From Phaeodactylibacter xiamenensis (GTDB taxonomy: Bacteria > Bacteroidota > Bacteroidia > Chitinophagales > Saprospiraceae), in NCBI RefSeq assembly GCF_000759025.1, contig NZ_JPOS01000083.1:124001-188000 (forward strand): a stretch of DNA of 64,000 nt. The letters run 5' to 3'. Position 1 is the first letter of the stretch. Every line of letters starts with the position of its first letter. Shown here in pieces: positions 1-7,046 of the stretch. The notes below the pieces were generated by a model, which had not been told where the DNA came from, ran no database searches, and was given only the letters and a program-made list of their open reading frames with translations. Made by a program: the position numbers and the translations under genes.

Positions 1-57
1 CCGATACTTACTCATAGATGTCAATAATTTGGCGTTTACCCGTGACAAACTTCACAA

Positions 58-102
58 CAAACAAACAAAAATTGCCCGGTTCTTCTGTCGACAGCCCGGG
101 CC
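58..102 (-). terminator. Rho-independent terminator after ribD
   Basis: Read on the minus strand, the six-base arms GCCCGG and CCGGGC (plus-strand 96-101 and 74-79) enclose a 16-nt loop and are followed by a T-rich tract (AATTTTTGTTTG). It lies just downstream of the ribD stop codon, as expected for an intrinsic terminator. Confidence 0.6.
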
Positions 103-114
103 TTTAAAGGAAGT

Positions 115-1173
115 TTAACGAATTGGCGGGCGATAAAACAGGCTTACCTTATCACTTCCCAGCTGATAAGTGGAAACGGGTCCGACGGGCAGGTTCGGTG
201 CCCGCCGCCCTGATGACAAATAGGATACTGCTGTCAGAACGAGGGCTTCATCCCACAGCCCCTGATCAATAAAGGCTTGCAGGGTCTGAATACCTCCTTC
301 CACCATAAGTGTACTCAGTTTCAGATCATGGAGTTGACGCAACAGAAAGGGGATGGAGGCTGCTGTTCCCGGTATCTCAATACATTGCACCGTTTCTGGC
401 AAATTCGCTATTTCAGGCAGGCCCTGCGCCCGGAAGAGCAGGGTAGGGGCGCCATCGGTAAAAATCCGGAGGTTGGAAGGGAGATTACCTTTCCGATCGA
501 TTAGCACCCGTACAGGCGAGCGCCCGTAGTACAACCGGTTACTGAGCTGCGGGTTGTCCGCTAATGCCGTATTGGCACCTACAAGGATAGCGGAAGCCTC
601 ACTGCGCCATTTGTGCACGAGGCGTTTGGTGTAGGGGTGGGTCAGCCAAAGCTGCTGATTGTCTTCCGGTGCAAAGATGCCATTGGCGGATTGGGCATAC
701 TTGAGTTGGATGTAAGGGCGGTGCGCTGTGACGAACGTGTTCCGCGCCTGACTGAGGCGCTCTCCCTGTTCCTGAAGCACACCGGTCTTCACTTCTACGC
801 CTGCTTTGCGCAACCGGTCCAGCCCGCTGCCATTGACGCCGGGGGTTTGGTCTACACTTGACACGACCACCCTTGGGATACCTTCCTGTAGGATCAGCAG
901 GGTACAGGGGGGGGTATTGCGGTGGATATTGCAGGGTTCGAGAGAAACATAGAGGGTCGATTCCCGGAGTAAAGACCGGTCAGCCGGTGCGACGCTTTTA
1001 ACGGCATTGACTTCGGCATGAGCTTCGCCGTATGCCCGGTGATAGCCTTCTCCGATAATCCGCCCCTCATGCACGATTACCGCCCCAACCATTGGATTAG
1101 GGGAGGTGGAGCCCGCTCCAAGCCAGGCCAAATCAAAGCAACGCTGCATAAAATGCTCATCGCGGTGGTCCAT
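115..1173 (-). CDS. ribD: Bifunctional riboflavin deaminase/reductase RibD
   Basis: RibD carries out two cytoplasmic steps of riboflavin synthesis: deamination of the pyrimidine made by GTP cyclohydrolase II, then NADPH-dependent reduction of the ribosyl side chain. The protein has 352 residues, the usual family length. The N-terminal deaminase domain (about 1-145) shows the zinc site HAE (52-54) and the PC...PPC pair (C81, C90). The rest matches the RibD_C reductase fold, with the SPNP and VGA elements and a late VEGG motif. The family usually has GRTPPC before the second cysteine; here it is HRNTPPC, a small variation. It is monocistronic, has a candidate -7 box just upstream and a terminator downstream. 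Function is confident from motifs; nothing suggests damage. Confidence 0.96.
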   Translation of the reverse strand: MDHRDEHFMQRCFDLAWLGAGSTSPNPMVGAVIVHEGRIIGEGYHRAYGEAHAEVNAVKSVAPADRSLLRESTLYVSLEPCNIHRNTPPCTLLILQEGIPRVVVSSVDQTPGVNGSGLDRLRKAGVEVKTGVLQEQGERLSQARNTFVTAHRPYIQLKYAQSANGIFAPEDNQQLWLTHPYTKRLVHKWRSEASAILVGANTALADNPQLSNRLYYGRSPVRVLIDRKGNLPSNLRIFTDGAPTLLFRAQGLPEIANLPETVQCIEIPGTAASIPFLLRQLHDLKLSTLMVEGGIQTLQAFIDQGLWDEALVLTAVSYLSSGRRAPNLPVGPVSTYQLGSDKVSLFYRPPIR

Positions 1174-1190
1174 GAAGGCTGATTTTTCGC

Positions 1191-1198
1191 CAAAAGTA
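1191..1198 (-). promoter_or_regulatory. Candidate -7 box for ribD
   Basis: The minus strand reads TACTTTTG, which fits the Bacteroidota -7 consensus TAnnTTTG. It sits 17 bases before the ribD start codon, implying a very short leader. No clear -33 TTTG was found at the right distance, so this is a weak call. Confidence 0.35.
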
Positions 1199-1295
1199 AG
1201 GATATCCTGTATTTAGAGGAATTAATCCGGCTTTGGCTTTTTAGTTTTTGGAGAATTGCTTTATTTTAGAGGATGTAAAGATTAGTCTCAAACCT

Positions 1296-1329
1296 TTTGG
1301 AAACTCCCTGATTACTAAAACTATATTTG
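1296..1329 (+). promoter_or_regulatory. Candidate promoter for the HNH-AP2 gene
   Basis: TTTG (1296-1299) and TATATTTG (1322-1329) are separated by 22 bases and match the Bacteroidota -33/-7 pattern. The downstream gene starts about 57 bases after the -7 box. Confidence 0.5.
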
Positions 1330-1385
1330 CACGCTCGCATTTTCCCCAAAATGACGTGCACTTGTAGACCAAAAAACCATCTGTT

Positions 1386-1958
1386 TTGCTGTACAAAGTC
1401 AAACTGAAAAACTCAGATGACTCGGTGTTAGTTGATGCTCAAGTCTATGAATACCTGACCACGGACACTTACCTGGTTAAGGTCAACTTCATCAATAACC
1501 TGAGAAAGCACTCAAGTGGTTGCGCGGTCTTCCAGAAAACCTGGAAAAAGGCAGACGGGAAGTATAAAACGGAAACCATTTACCTCCATAAACTCATCGC
1601 GGAGCGATTTCTGGTTCACGAAAAAACCTCCACATCTAATCTGGTAGGCACCAAAAATGGCAATAAGCTCGATTGCAGGCTGGCCAATATTCAATACCGT
1701 TCCAGGAGTGTGGCCAGCCGTAAGCGCAAGACAAGCAGCAAAGCCGGCTACACTGGCGTCTATCAGGAGAATAACCGGTTCCGGGCGGTCATTTCCATCA
1801 ACCGGAAATCGGTACATATTGGCATGTTCGATACGGCCGAAGAAGCTGCACTGGCTTACAACAAAAAATCAAAGGAATTATACGGCGAAGAGGGCAAGAT
1901 AAATATCATAAAGCCCAAACGTAACCGGGAACGTACCGATGATGCTACGCCGGAGTAA
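1386..1958 (+). CDS. Orphan HNH/AP2-domain DNA-binding protein
   Basis: A 190-residue protein with two recognisable parts. Residues about 55-105 resemble an HNH endonuclease core of the homing type: a LHKLIAERF helix followed by NGNKLDCRLANIQ, comparable to the N-x-x-x-D/N-x-R-x-x-N-L signature. Residues about 118-172 form an AP2/ERF-like domain (GYTGVYQENNRFRA, then a GxFDTAEEAALAYN motif), a DNA-binding fold often fused to HNH nucleases of mobile introns and phages. It is not inside another gene. The start is uncertain: TTG at 1386 or CTG at 1389 are the only early options after an upstream in-frame stop at 1365. Its 3' end overlaps the convergent mnmD by 14 bases. It could be an active nuclease or a domesticated regulator. 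Confidence 0.75.
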   Translation: MLYKVKLKNSDDSVLVDAQVYEYLTTDTYLVKVNFINNLRKHSSGCAVFQKTWKKADGKYKTETIYLHKLIAERFLVHEKTSTSNLVGTKNGNKLDCRLANIQYRSRSVASRKRKTSSKAGYTGVYQENNRFRAVISINRKSVHIGMFDTAEEAALAYNKKSKELYGEEGKINIIKPKRNRERTDDATPE

Positions 1959-2622
1959 CTTTTAGCCCTCTTGTCATTTCCCGCTTACCCGGAGGGCCGG
2001 GCAGTGCTTCGATAGTGAACCCAAGGCTTTTCAGGCAGCGTTTGACGGCTCCCTTAGCGCAATATGTCACAAAAACGCCATCTTCCCTAAGTGCGCGGTA
2101 CATGCGCCCCAGCACTTCTGCTTCCCAGAGCTCCGGTTGGGCATTGGGTGCAAAGGCGTCGAAGTAGACAACGTCAAAGGCGGCGGCTTCTTCAAAATCC
2201 TCAAAAGCAATCCGGCGCTTTTCGAATGTAAACCAAGGACTGATGTCCACTGGTTGGCCCCATTGAGAATGATGGATTTGGTGGAGTATAGTGGCGGCGG
2301 CTTCTCCGAGATGGCCTGCGTAGTTTAGGGTGTCTGCCTGAGCTGTGCTGAGTGGAAAGGCTTCCAGCGCTACGTAACGAATATGCTTTTGCACTTTTTC
2401 CGCCTCAAGGCAGGTTAGCAGGGCATTCAGCCCGGTTCCCAGCCCGGCTTCCAGTACGGCGACCTGTTTCAGCGCCTGCAGCCTGGGATATAACCCGGAT
2501 TGCAAAAAAACGTGGCGGGATTCCTGTATAGCCCCGTACCTGGAGTGGTAAGAAACGCCGAACCGTTCGGAAAAGATAGAGTCGGAGCCGTCCTGTGTCT
2601 TAATAATTGATAACTCTTCCAT
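1945..2622 (-). CDS. mnmD: tRNA 5-methylaminomethyl-2-thiouridine methyltransferase (MnmD/MnmC N-domain)
   Basis: A SAM-dependent methyltransferase of the DUF752 family, which performs the last methylation in making mnm5s2U at the tRNA wobble position. The SAM-binding motif VLEAGLGTGLNALLT is near residues 56-70 and the family-typical YFDAFAPNAQPELW follows in the second half; the C-terminal PGPPGKREMTRG is also typical. This is the stand-alone form, without the FAD oxidase half of enterobacterial MnmC. I chose ATG at 2622 because family members start close to the T-x-DGS motif; a TTG at 2637 would add five residues. It is downstream of the YtxJ gene in the same direction with a short gap, so a shared transcript is plausible. 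Confidence 0.9.
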   Translation of the reverse strand: MEELSIIKTQDGSDSIFSERFGVSYHSRYGAIQESRHVFLQSGLYPRLQALKQVAVLEAGLGTGLNALLTCLEAEKVQKHIRYVALEAFPLSTAQADTLNYAGHLGEAAATILHQIHHSQWGQPVDISPWFTFEKRRIAFEDFEEAAAFDVVYFDAFAPNAQPELWEAEVLGRMYRALREDGVFVTYCAKGAVKRCLKSLGFTIEALPGPPGKREMTRGLKVTPA

Positions 2623-2657
2623 AGCCTTGCAACGCAATTTTAATACTCAAAGTCGAA

Positions 2658-3005
2658 TCAGGCTCCAACCTGTGATGCAATATCGGTAGCGCTAATGCCC
2701 AGATGGGAGGCATCATAGACACACCTGCCATCCTTTATTAAAAGGACCTGTGGGGACTCATGCCTGACGCCGAATTGCTCCGCTACGGCATTGGACAAAT
2801 CTCGGTGGGCGATCAGATCGAGATGATAGGGCAGAACATCATTATCAGCCAAAGACCAGCCTTTGCTCAGGCGGTTTTGCGCAAGCGAACTTATCGAACA
2901 GCGCGTGCTGTGCTTAAAGATCAGGCAGGGGACAGACTTTGAATGCTCAATAATTTCCTCGATCTGGCTGCGGGATTGCAATTGCAACCAATTGATTTTG
3001 CTCAT
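2658..3005 (-). CDS. ytxJ: YtxJ/BrxC-type monothiol bacilliredoxin
   Basis: A 115-residue thioredoxin-fold protein of the DUF2847 (YtxJ/BrxC) family, which removes bacillithiol from S-bacillithiolated proteins in organisms that use that thiol. The single active-site cysteine is C36 in the TRCSISS motif, matching the usual CPIS-type site but with Ser after the Cys. The later SPQVLLIKDG segment is the cis-proline strand of the fold. The ATG directly follows the stop codon of the small lipoprotein upstream with no gap, so the two are translationally linked. Family assignment is strong; use of bacillithiol here is inferred from the family. Confidence 0.88.
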   Translation of the reverse strand: MSKINWLQLQSRSQIEEIIEHSKSVPCLIFKHSTRCSISSLAQNRLSKGWSLADNDVLPYHLDLIAHRDLSNAVAEQFGVRHESPQVLLIKDGRCVYDASHLGISATDIASQVGA

Positions 3006-3164
3006 TTATCCTATGTAGTTGATAACGGTAATAACCGTATCAACAACCGTAGAGAGGGCATCGTTCAAGGAAAAATTATTTGGGCATCCGTATCCGCGGT
3101 TACAGGAAGATAGAGCCGAAATGGCAACAATTGCAAAGGCGGTGTTTTTGACGATTTTTTTCAT
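3006..3164 (-). CDS. Small 52-residue lipoprotein
   Basis: A short gene coding for 52 residues with an N-terminal signal (MKKIVKNTAFAIVAI) and a lipobox ending in ALSSC at C21. The mature part is about 32 residues, has a second cysteine (C27) and a hydrophobic VVDTVITVIN tail. Its stop codon abuts the ytxJ start codon, and no other start fits the gap, which supports a real gene. The function is not known. A lipidated, two-cysteine peptide joined to a bacilliredoxin gene might have a redox connection, but that is only a guess. Confidence 0.6.
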   Translation of the reverse strand: MKKIVKNTAFAIVAISALSSCNRGYGCPNNFSLNDALSTVVDTVITVINYIG

Positions 3165-3243
3165 GGCTTCTTGTTTTCCGATTGATTTTTAATATTCATG
3201 GGATGGAACGGAAAAGCAAAGATTGCTATTATTCCAACGCCCG

Positions 3244-3251
3244 CAAAATTA
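3244..3251 (-). promoter_or_regulatory. Candidate -7 box for the lipoprotein-ytxJ-mnmD unit
   Basis: The minus strand reads TAATTTTG (TAnnTTTG consensus) about 80 bases upstream of the lipoprotein start. I see no good -33 partner. The rest of the 3165-3467 gap holds the divergent pdhB promoter and nothing else I can name. Confidence 0.35.
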
Positions 3252-3363
3252 AGAATTTCTTAGCTTATTAGCCTTACCTGTGTCAGGTTATCCGATTCTT
3301 TAAGAGAACAAGCCTGCGGTATAATTGTTAAAGTGGGGTAATTCTGAGATGTTGCAGCTGTTT

Positions 3364-3393
3364 TTTGCAGTTTCGTCAGATTGCTTATTTTTG
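3364..3393 (+). promoter_or_regulatory. Promoter of pdhB
   Basis: TTTG (3364-3367) and TATTTTTG (3386-3393) are separated by 18 bases, a close match to the Bacteroidota housekeeping promoter. The start codon follows about 75 bases later. Confidence 0.6.
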
Positions 3394-3467
3394 CCGGACC
3401 GATGGGATGATGCCTGAACATTAGCCCGGATTAACAACACACAAAATCACTCAATTAAAACATAAAA

Positions 3468-4454
3468 ATGGCAAAAACACTGGCATTACGTGACGCACTC
3501 AACGAAGCGATGTCTGAAGAGATGCGCAGAGACGAGACTGTCTTCCTGATGGGAGAGGAGGTAGCCGAATATAATGGTGCCTATAAAGTCAGTAAGGGCA
3601 TGTTGGACGAGTTTGGCCCTAAGCGGGTTATTGATACGCCGATTGCCGAACTGGGTTTTGCAGGTATTGGCGTTGGTGCAGCTATGAACGGGCTGCGCCC
3701 CATCGTTGAATTCATGACCTGGAACTTTGCAGTCCTGGCTTTCGATCAGATTGTGAATAACGCCGCCAAGACTCTTTCTCAGTCTGCCGGTCAGTTCAAA
3801 TGCCCCATCGTTTTCCGTGGCCCATCAGGCAGTGCCGGTCAGTTGGCGCAGCAGCACTCCCAAACTTTCGAGAGCTGGATGGCCAATGTCCCAGGGCTGA
3901 AAGTCATTTCCTGTGTTGACCCTGCTGATGCCAAGGGGCTGTTGAAGTCTGCTATCCGTGATAACGATCCGGTATGTATGATGGAATCTGAGATGCTATA
4001 TGGTTACGAAGGCGAAGTGCCGGAGGAAGAGTATCTCATCCCGATCGGCAAGGCCAGAGTGCACCGTGAAGGTTCCGATATTACGCTGGTGACTTTCAAC
4101 AAAATGCTGCTGCCCACACTCGAAGCCGCCAAAGCACTGGAAGGGGAAGGCATTTCTGCGGAAGTGATTGACCTGCGGACCATCCGCCCGCTTGATCACG
4201 CTACGATTGTGGAGTCCGTTAAAAAGACCAACCGCCTGGTCGTGATTGACGAAAGCTGGCCATTTGCCGGTGTTTCAGCAGAAATCGCCTACGAAATCCA
4301 AAAGTATGCCTTCGACTACCTCGATGCACCGGTGACCCGGGTAAACGCGGCAGACACCTCTCTGCCTTACGCGCCCACACTGGTAGAGGCCTATCTGCCT
4401 AATGCCGATAAGATCGTAAAGGCCGCCAAAGAAGTCCTTTACATCAACGCATAA
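3468..4454 (+). CDS. pdhB: Pyruvate dehydrogenase E1 component, beta subunit
   Basis: The beta subunit of the alpha2beta2 E1 enzyme that decarboxylates pyruvate with thiamine diphosphate and passes the acetyl group to lipoyl-E2. The 328 residues match the family length. Recognisable elements are LRDALNEAM at the N-terminus, MGEEVAEYNGAYKVSKG (the E that touches the ThDP aminopyrimidine), DTPIAELGFAGIGVGAA, and the C-terminal transketolase domain with VVIDESWPFAGVSAEI. A 2-oxoisovalerate E1 beta subunit is the main alternative, but the GAYKVSKG and FMTWNFAVLAFDQI segments favour pyruvate. No alpha subunit is adjacent; the gene stands alone between its own promoter and terminator, as is common in Bacteroidota. 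Confidence 0.93.
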   Translation: MAKTLALRDALNEAMSEEMRRDETVFLMGEEVAEYNGAYKVSKGMLDEFGPKRVIDTPIAELGFAGIGVGAAMNGLRPIVEFMTWNFAVLAFDQIVNNAAKTLSQSAGQFKCPIVFRGPSGSAGQLAQQHSQTFESWMANVPGLKVISCVDPADAKGLLKSAIRDNDPVCMMESEMLYGYEGEVPEEEYLIPIGKARVHREGSDITLVTFNKMLLPTLEAAKALEGEGISAEVIDLRTIRPLDHATIVESVKKTNRLVVIDESWPFAGVSAEIAYEIQKYAFDYLDAPVTRVNAADTSLPYAPTLVEAYLPNADKIVKAAKEVLYINA

Positions 4455-4474
4455 GCCCTCGCGGCACGAAAAAA

Positions 4475-4520
4475 CCAAGCCGGTTGTTTTCCCTGACGGG
4501 AAGCGACCGGCTTGTTGTTT
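4475..4520 (+). terminator. Rho-independent terminator after pdhB
   Basis: AAGCCGGT (4477-4484) and ACCGGCTT (4506-4513) form a perfect 8-bp stem, extendable by two more pairs, with a smaller CCC/GGG pair in the loop, followed by GTTGTTT. It lies 22 bases after the pdhB stop. Confidence 0.8.
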
Positions 4521-4541
4521 AAGGTATATTCCAAAGTGAAA

Positions 4542-5303
4542 ATGATGAGTGAGATCTGGCAGCAATTCGATTCCGATCAGTGGATGGTGCTATTTATTGC
4601 CGCGTTGCTGATTGGCATGGCCAAAGCAGGCATTAAAGGGCTGGGCATGTTTATTGTGCCTATGATGGCGGCTGCTTTCGGAGGTAAAGCCTCTGTGGGT
4701 CTCGTCCTCCCCATGCTTTCCATGGCCGATGTATTTGCGGTCAGCTACTACAACCGGCATGCCGAGTGGCACTATATCAAACGGTTGTTGCCCATGGCCG
4801 TAGTGGGCGTCCTTATTGCAATCGGGGTAGGCTACTACGTAAATGATGCGGTATTTACAGATATGATCGCCGTTATTATCATCGGGAGCCTGGTGCTGCT
4901 GATTTTGCAGGAACGTACGAGTTTTTCCTCTTTCATGGCCAGCAATAAATACGTTGCGGGTGTATTCGGCGGGCTGGGCGGGTTCACCACCATGATTGGG
5001 AATGCCGCCGGGCCGGTGATGGCTGTTTACCTGCTGTCCACCCGGATACCTAAGAACAACTACATCGGCACTACGGCCTGGTTCTTTATGATCATCAATC
5101 TTTTCAAGTTCCCCTTTCATGTTTTCGTGTGGGGCACCATCACCTGGCACAGTTTTCGGGCCAACCTTTTGGCGCTGCCTGCCATTGTGCTGGGCGTGTT
5201 TGTTGGCATCTTAATTGTCAAGCGAATCCCGGAGCTGGCCTTTCGCTACTTTGTAATCGTGATGACTTTTATAATTTCCTTAAAGCTTTTGCTGGGGTGG
5301 TAG
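4542..5303 (+). CDS. TSUP (TauE/SafE) family membrane permease
   Basis: An inner-membrane permease of the TSUP family, whose members export sulfite, sulfoacetate or similar anions. It has about eight hydrophobic spans and the glycine-rich early motif IGMAKAGIKGLGM that is typical of the family, with a matching GVFGGLGGFTTMIGNAAGP repeat at the start of the second half. The start is placed at ATG 4542 (ATG 4545 is equally possible); an upstream in-frame TTG at 4512 lies inside the pdhB terminator stem and is unlikely. The substrate cannot be read from the sequence. Confidence 0.85.
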   Translation: MMSEIWQQFDSDQWMVLFIAALLIGMAKAGIKGLGMFIVPMMAAAFGGKASVGLVLPMLSMADVFAVSYYNRHAEWHYIKRLLPMAVVGVLIAIGVGYYVNDAVFTDMIAVIIIGSLVLLILQERTSFSSFMASNKYVAGVFGGLGGFTTMIGNAAGPVMAVYLLSTRIPKNNYIGTTAWFFMIINLFKFPFHVFVWGTITWHSFRANLLALPAIVLGVFVGILIVKRIPELAFRYFVIVMTFIISLKLLLGW

Positions 5304-5368
5304 TAGCAACATTTCGGGTGTCGTCGGCGTTCTATAGTTGTTTCCATGAACATCCTTTGAATAATCCC

Positions 5369-5485
5369 ATGATTACAAGTATCATCCTTGCGGTCCTGCT
5401 GACCCGCTCCAAGAAAGTACAGCAGTTTGTAAAGTTAAACTTGCCGCGTGTCCATGCTTACCTTAAGGAACGCGTTAAGATTTAA
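5369..5485 (+). CDS. Possible 38-residue small protein
   Basis: A short reading frame of 38 residues begins with a hydrophobic stretch (MITSIILAVLL) and ends in a basic region (KLNLPRVHAYLKERVKI). It follows the TSUP gene by 65 bases. The shape suits a small membrane-anchored peptide, but there is no family match and no clear ribosome site, so it may be chance. Confidence 0.3.
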   Translation: MITSIILAVLLTRSKKVQQFVKLNLPRVHAYLKERVKI

Positions 5486-5606
5486 AATCATTTTAGACTT
5501 CCCGGTATTGACTGCTAACGCCTAAAAAAAGAGGCATCGCTCCCTTTACCGGGAATGACGCACTCCGTGATTTGGTTAAGGCTGTTCTTTAAGACAAGCA
5601 GTTCAT

Positions 5607-7046
5607 TTAACGCCAGCCACCGCCCAAAGTGCGGTAAATAGCCACTTTAGCCTGCAGCTGTTCCAGTCTTGTCTCCATCAATTCCATTTTAGCATCCAAT
5701 ACTTCCTCCTGAGTAAGGAGTACTTCCACATAGTCAGCACGGGCATTGCGGTACAAGCTGTTCGCAATGTTTACTGATTTGTTCAGAATGTCCACTTCAG
5801 CCGTTTTGGTATCGAAGCTTTTGGAGTAATTGTTAAGCTTGTTAAGCTGATTCAGCAAGTCGGTGTAGGCAGACAGGACGGTTTGTTCATAGGCATAAAC
5901 GGCCTGAATCTGTTTCGCCGTTGCCATATTGTACCTCGCCTGAATGGCTTTCTTGTTAATCAGAGGCGCCATGAGGTCTCCAGCCAGGTTAAAAACGACA
6001 GACTCCGGGCTGGCCAGAAACTTGGGATTGAATGCCTGAAAACCGAGCCCGGCAGTAATGTCCAATCTGGGGTAGAAGTCGGCCCGGGCTACATCAATAT
6101 CCAGATTTGCTGCCGCCAGCTCATATTCTGCCTGACGGATATCCGGCCGGTTTGCCAGTAACTCAGCGGGGACACCTGCCTGAATACTGTCGAGCGGCAT
6201 ATCCATAAAGGACTGGGGGTTCCTGGCCACCTCAGAAGGGTAACGCCCTGCCAGAAAGTTAATCCGGTTTTCAGCTTCCGTAATCTGCTGCTTAATAGCG
6301 TACTGCAAGTTCCGGGTATTGAGTAGCTGTGCTTCGAAACGGTTTACAGCAAGCTGGGTGGCGCGGGCGTTTTCCTTTTGGAGCTTCACCTTACTAAGTG
6401 CATCCTGCTGTAGTAACAGGTTGTCGTTAATGATTTTGAGCAGATTATCCAGGGCTAGCAGCTCATAATAGGTCTCCGATATCTCTGCGACGAGATTGGT
6501 AACCAGGAAATTACGACCTTCAGTAGCAGCAAGGTAGCGCAATTGAGCTGCATCCTTTGCGTTGCGCAGCTTTCGCCAAATATCCACTTCCCATGTAGCC
6601 ACAGCGCCCAGCTGAAAGTCACCGAGCGGTTCCGGGAATGCTTTTTCAGGCTCAATATCCAATTGCTCTTCCACCGCGCCGGCTCTGGTATAACGCCCGG
6701 GCTTTTCCGCGCCTATACCGGCTCCCAGGCGGACAAAAGGAAGGTATTCCCCCTCTCTTTCCAGTACCTCATTCTGACTGACCTGAATTTCCTGTAGCAG
6801 GATATTCAGTTCCTGATTGTTTTGCAATGCCGAGTCAATAAGAGCAATCAGATTGGGGTCGTCAAAGTAAGCCCGCCAACTTATGGTGGCAATATTCGTG
6901 CTATCTGTAGCAAGCAACGGCTCGTATTGATCAGGAAGCGTTTGGCTCACTGGCAGAAGTACCTTTTCTGGTACATTGCAACTCCATGCAATGCTGGCCA
7001 GCACCAAAAATATGGCGATTCTGTAAAAGATATTATTAGTTGTCAT
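5607..7046 (-). CDS. TolC-like outer-membrane efflux lipoprotein (OprM/NodT type)
   Basis: The outer-membrane channel of the efflux pump encoded upstream. It is 479 residues, has a lipoprotein signal with C23 (SIAWSC), and the two repeated helical/strand halves of the OEP fold. Family marks are the GVPAELLANRPDIRQAE segment with its ARADFYPRLDITAGLG continuation, and the C-terminal LYRTLGGGW-like end (here IYRTLGGGWR). Its start codon overlaps the end of the RND pump gene by 11 bases, so the two are translationally coupled, and it is the last gene of the operon. No adjacent terminator is obvious. Confidence 0.93.
   Translation of the reverse strand: MTTNNIFYRIAIFLVLASIAWSCNVPEKVLLPVSQTLPDQYEPLLATDSTNIATISWRAYFDDPNLIALIDSALQNNQELNILLQEIQVSQNEVLEREGEYLPFVRLGAGIGAEKPGRYTRAGAVEEQLDIEPEKAFPEPLGDFQLGAVATWEVDIWRKLRNAKDAAQLRYLAATEGRNFLVTNLVAEISETYYELLALDNLLKIINDNLLLQQDALSKVKLQKENARATQLAVNRFEAQLLNTRNLQYAIKQQITEAENRINFLAGRYPSEVARNPQSFMDMPLDSIQAGVPAELLANRPDIRQAEYELAAANLDIDVARADFYPRLDITAGLGFQAFNPKFLASPESVVFNLAGDLMAPLINKKAIQARYNMATAKQIQAVYAYEQTVLSAYTDLLNQLNKLNNYSKSFDTKTAEVDILNKSVNIANSLYRNARADYVEVLLTQEEVLDAKMELMETRLEQLQAKVAIYRTLGGGWR

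Noticed and set aside
4512-4541. TTG start at 4512 for the TSUP gene
   Set aside because: It lies inside the pdhB terminator stem; ATG 4542 is a better start.
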